From: Gemmatimonadaceae bacterium
GTDB lineage: Bacteria > Gemmatimonadota > Gemmatimonadetes > Gemmatimonadales > Gemmatimonadaceae
Assembly: GCA_020846935.1 (NCBI GenBank)
Contig: JADLCY010000004.1
Span: 20,921-84,920 of the forward strand
Direction: 5' to 3'
DNA: 64,000 nucleotides
The notes under the pieces were generated by a model. The model was not told where the DNA came from, made no database searches, and saw only the letters and a program-made list of their open reading frames with translations. Below, piece by piece: positions 63,502 through 64,000 of the stretch (its first letter is position 1; each line of letters opens with the position of its first letter). Made by a program: the position numbers and the translations under genes.

Positions 63502-64000
63502 ATGTCCCGTTCGTCCGTCGGTCGCGTCAGCATCGCGCTCGCGCTCCTCCTGTCCGGTGCCTTTGCGCTCCCCCTCGCTGCGCAGAACAACAGCGATTGG
63601 TCCGCGAAGGACATCCTGGCCAGGGAAACGTTCGTCAAGCCGCCCGCCGTGATCGAGCGGCTCGTCGATGCGCCTCGCCAGACCAACGTCACGCTCCAGA
63701 ACCTGAGCCCCGACCGCAAGTTCTTCCTCGATACCAGGTCGGCCGGACTGCCCACGCTCAAGGAGTTCGGCAAGTCGCACTACTACTTCGCGGGCCTGCA
63801 GGTGGATCACAAGGCCAATCGCGCGCGCACGCTCACGACGCGCGGCAGCGCCGGGATCCAGGTGGTCGACGCCGCCACGGGCAAGCCGCGCGTGATCGAG
63901 ACGCCCCGCGGCGCTTCGGTGAGCGGCGCCGAGTGGTCGCCGGACGCCACCAAGATCGCGTTCATCGCCAACTTCGACGATGCGTCGCGCATCTACGTCG
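63502..64000 (+). CDS. Secreted S9-type peptidase (prolyl-oligopeptidase-like), 3' end beyond right edge
   Basis: The first 166 codons are visible, from ATG 63502. A signal peptide (VSIALALLLSGAFALPLAAQ) precedes an N-terminal beta-propeller-like sequence: VTLQNLSPDRKFFLDTRSAG, GIQVVDAATGKPRVIETPRG and GAEWSPDATKIAFIANFDDA, which follow the TolB/DPP-IV blade pattern. The catalytic domain would be outside the window, so the enzyme class is inferred. A TolB-like protein without a peptidase domain is the alternative. Confidence 0.7.
   Translation, partial: MSRSSVGRVSIALALLLSGAFALPLAAQNNSDWSAKDILARETFVKPPAVIERLVDAPRQTNVTLQNLSPDRKFFLDTRSAGLPTLKEFGKSHYYFAGLQVDHKANRARTLTTRGSAGIQVVDAATGKPRVIETPRGASVSGAEWSPDATKIAFIANFDDASRIYV

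Noticed and set aside
1..64000. GTTAGGC/GCCTAAC recurring across the window as a possible motif
   Set aside because: About eight copies were noticed, close to what random occurrence in GC-rich DNA would give, and they fall in unrelated positions.
1..64000. CRISPR arrays, tRNA or rRNA genes, transposases or integrases
   Set aside because: No repeat-spacer series, tRNA arm motifs or recombinase motifs were seen on either strand, including around the defence operon.

Overview
The window is visibly GC-rich and strongly biased to G or C at third codon positions. Many starts are GTG or TTG, and many secreted proteins carry Sec, Tat or lipoprotein signals. The gene content (SusC/SusD pair, two very large sortilin/VPS10-type beta-propeller proteins, PD40-amidohydrolase, TldD/TldE, bacterial glutaminyl cyclase, Pal) fits an aerobic, protein- and peptide-degrading diderm. 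Gemmatimonadota is my best guess, from family content only. No rRNA, tRNA, CRISPR array or transposase was found.

Layout. 1-4.5 kb: start of a Pal lipoprotein (cut by the left edge), a CopC-CopD copper pair, a secreted glutaminyl-peptide cyclotransferase and small unknown genes. 4.9-12.4 kb: a 79-residue unknown, the TldD-TldE protease pair (minus strand, ending at a clear hairpin), a membrane protein fused to a spermidine-synthase-like domain, a DUF3108 protein and a YjbR/MmcQ protein. 12.7-23.5 kb: eight head-to-tail plus-strand genes, mostly overlapping (aspartoacylase-like hydrolase, unknown membrane protein, sodium:solute symporter, PP2C phosphatase, D-aminoacylase-like and PD40-amidohydrolases, sulfatase, methyltransferase). 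23.5-28.8 kb: SusC-SusD-DUF4397 outer-membrane uptake operon with a terminator. 28.9-37 kb: Uma2, a metallo-beta-lactamase-fold hydrolase, cystathionine beta-synthase, a dienelactone hydrolase, an Ig-like lipoprotein, DUF1801 and an ABC-F ATPase. 37.2-41.1 kb: a minus-strand envelope operon of four genes. Two of its predicted lipoproteins lack an ordinary in-frame start, and the first is preceded by a (GA)n tract. 41.3-44.6 kb and 60.0-63.1 kb: two sortilin-like propeller proteins. 63.5 kb to the right edge: start of a secreted S9-type peptidase.

The most interesting part is 44.8-58.6 kb. Six plus-strand genes lie end to end with gaps or overlaps of at most 16 bases: RapA/HepA-like SNF2 helicase, type III Mod adenine methyltransferase, RhuM, type III Res helicase-nuclease, a second SNF2 helicase, and a 707-residue protein with about 45 cysteines in tandem zinc-knuckle-like repeats. 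A PD-(D/E)XK-nuclease-like gene is divergent from them. This looks like a restriction-modification defence operon with an added SNF2/zinc-repeat module. I do not recognise that combination as a named system, and the cysteine-rich protein is the best candidate for something undescribed.

All calls come from reading motifs and gene order by eye. No database search was possible.
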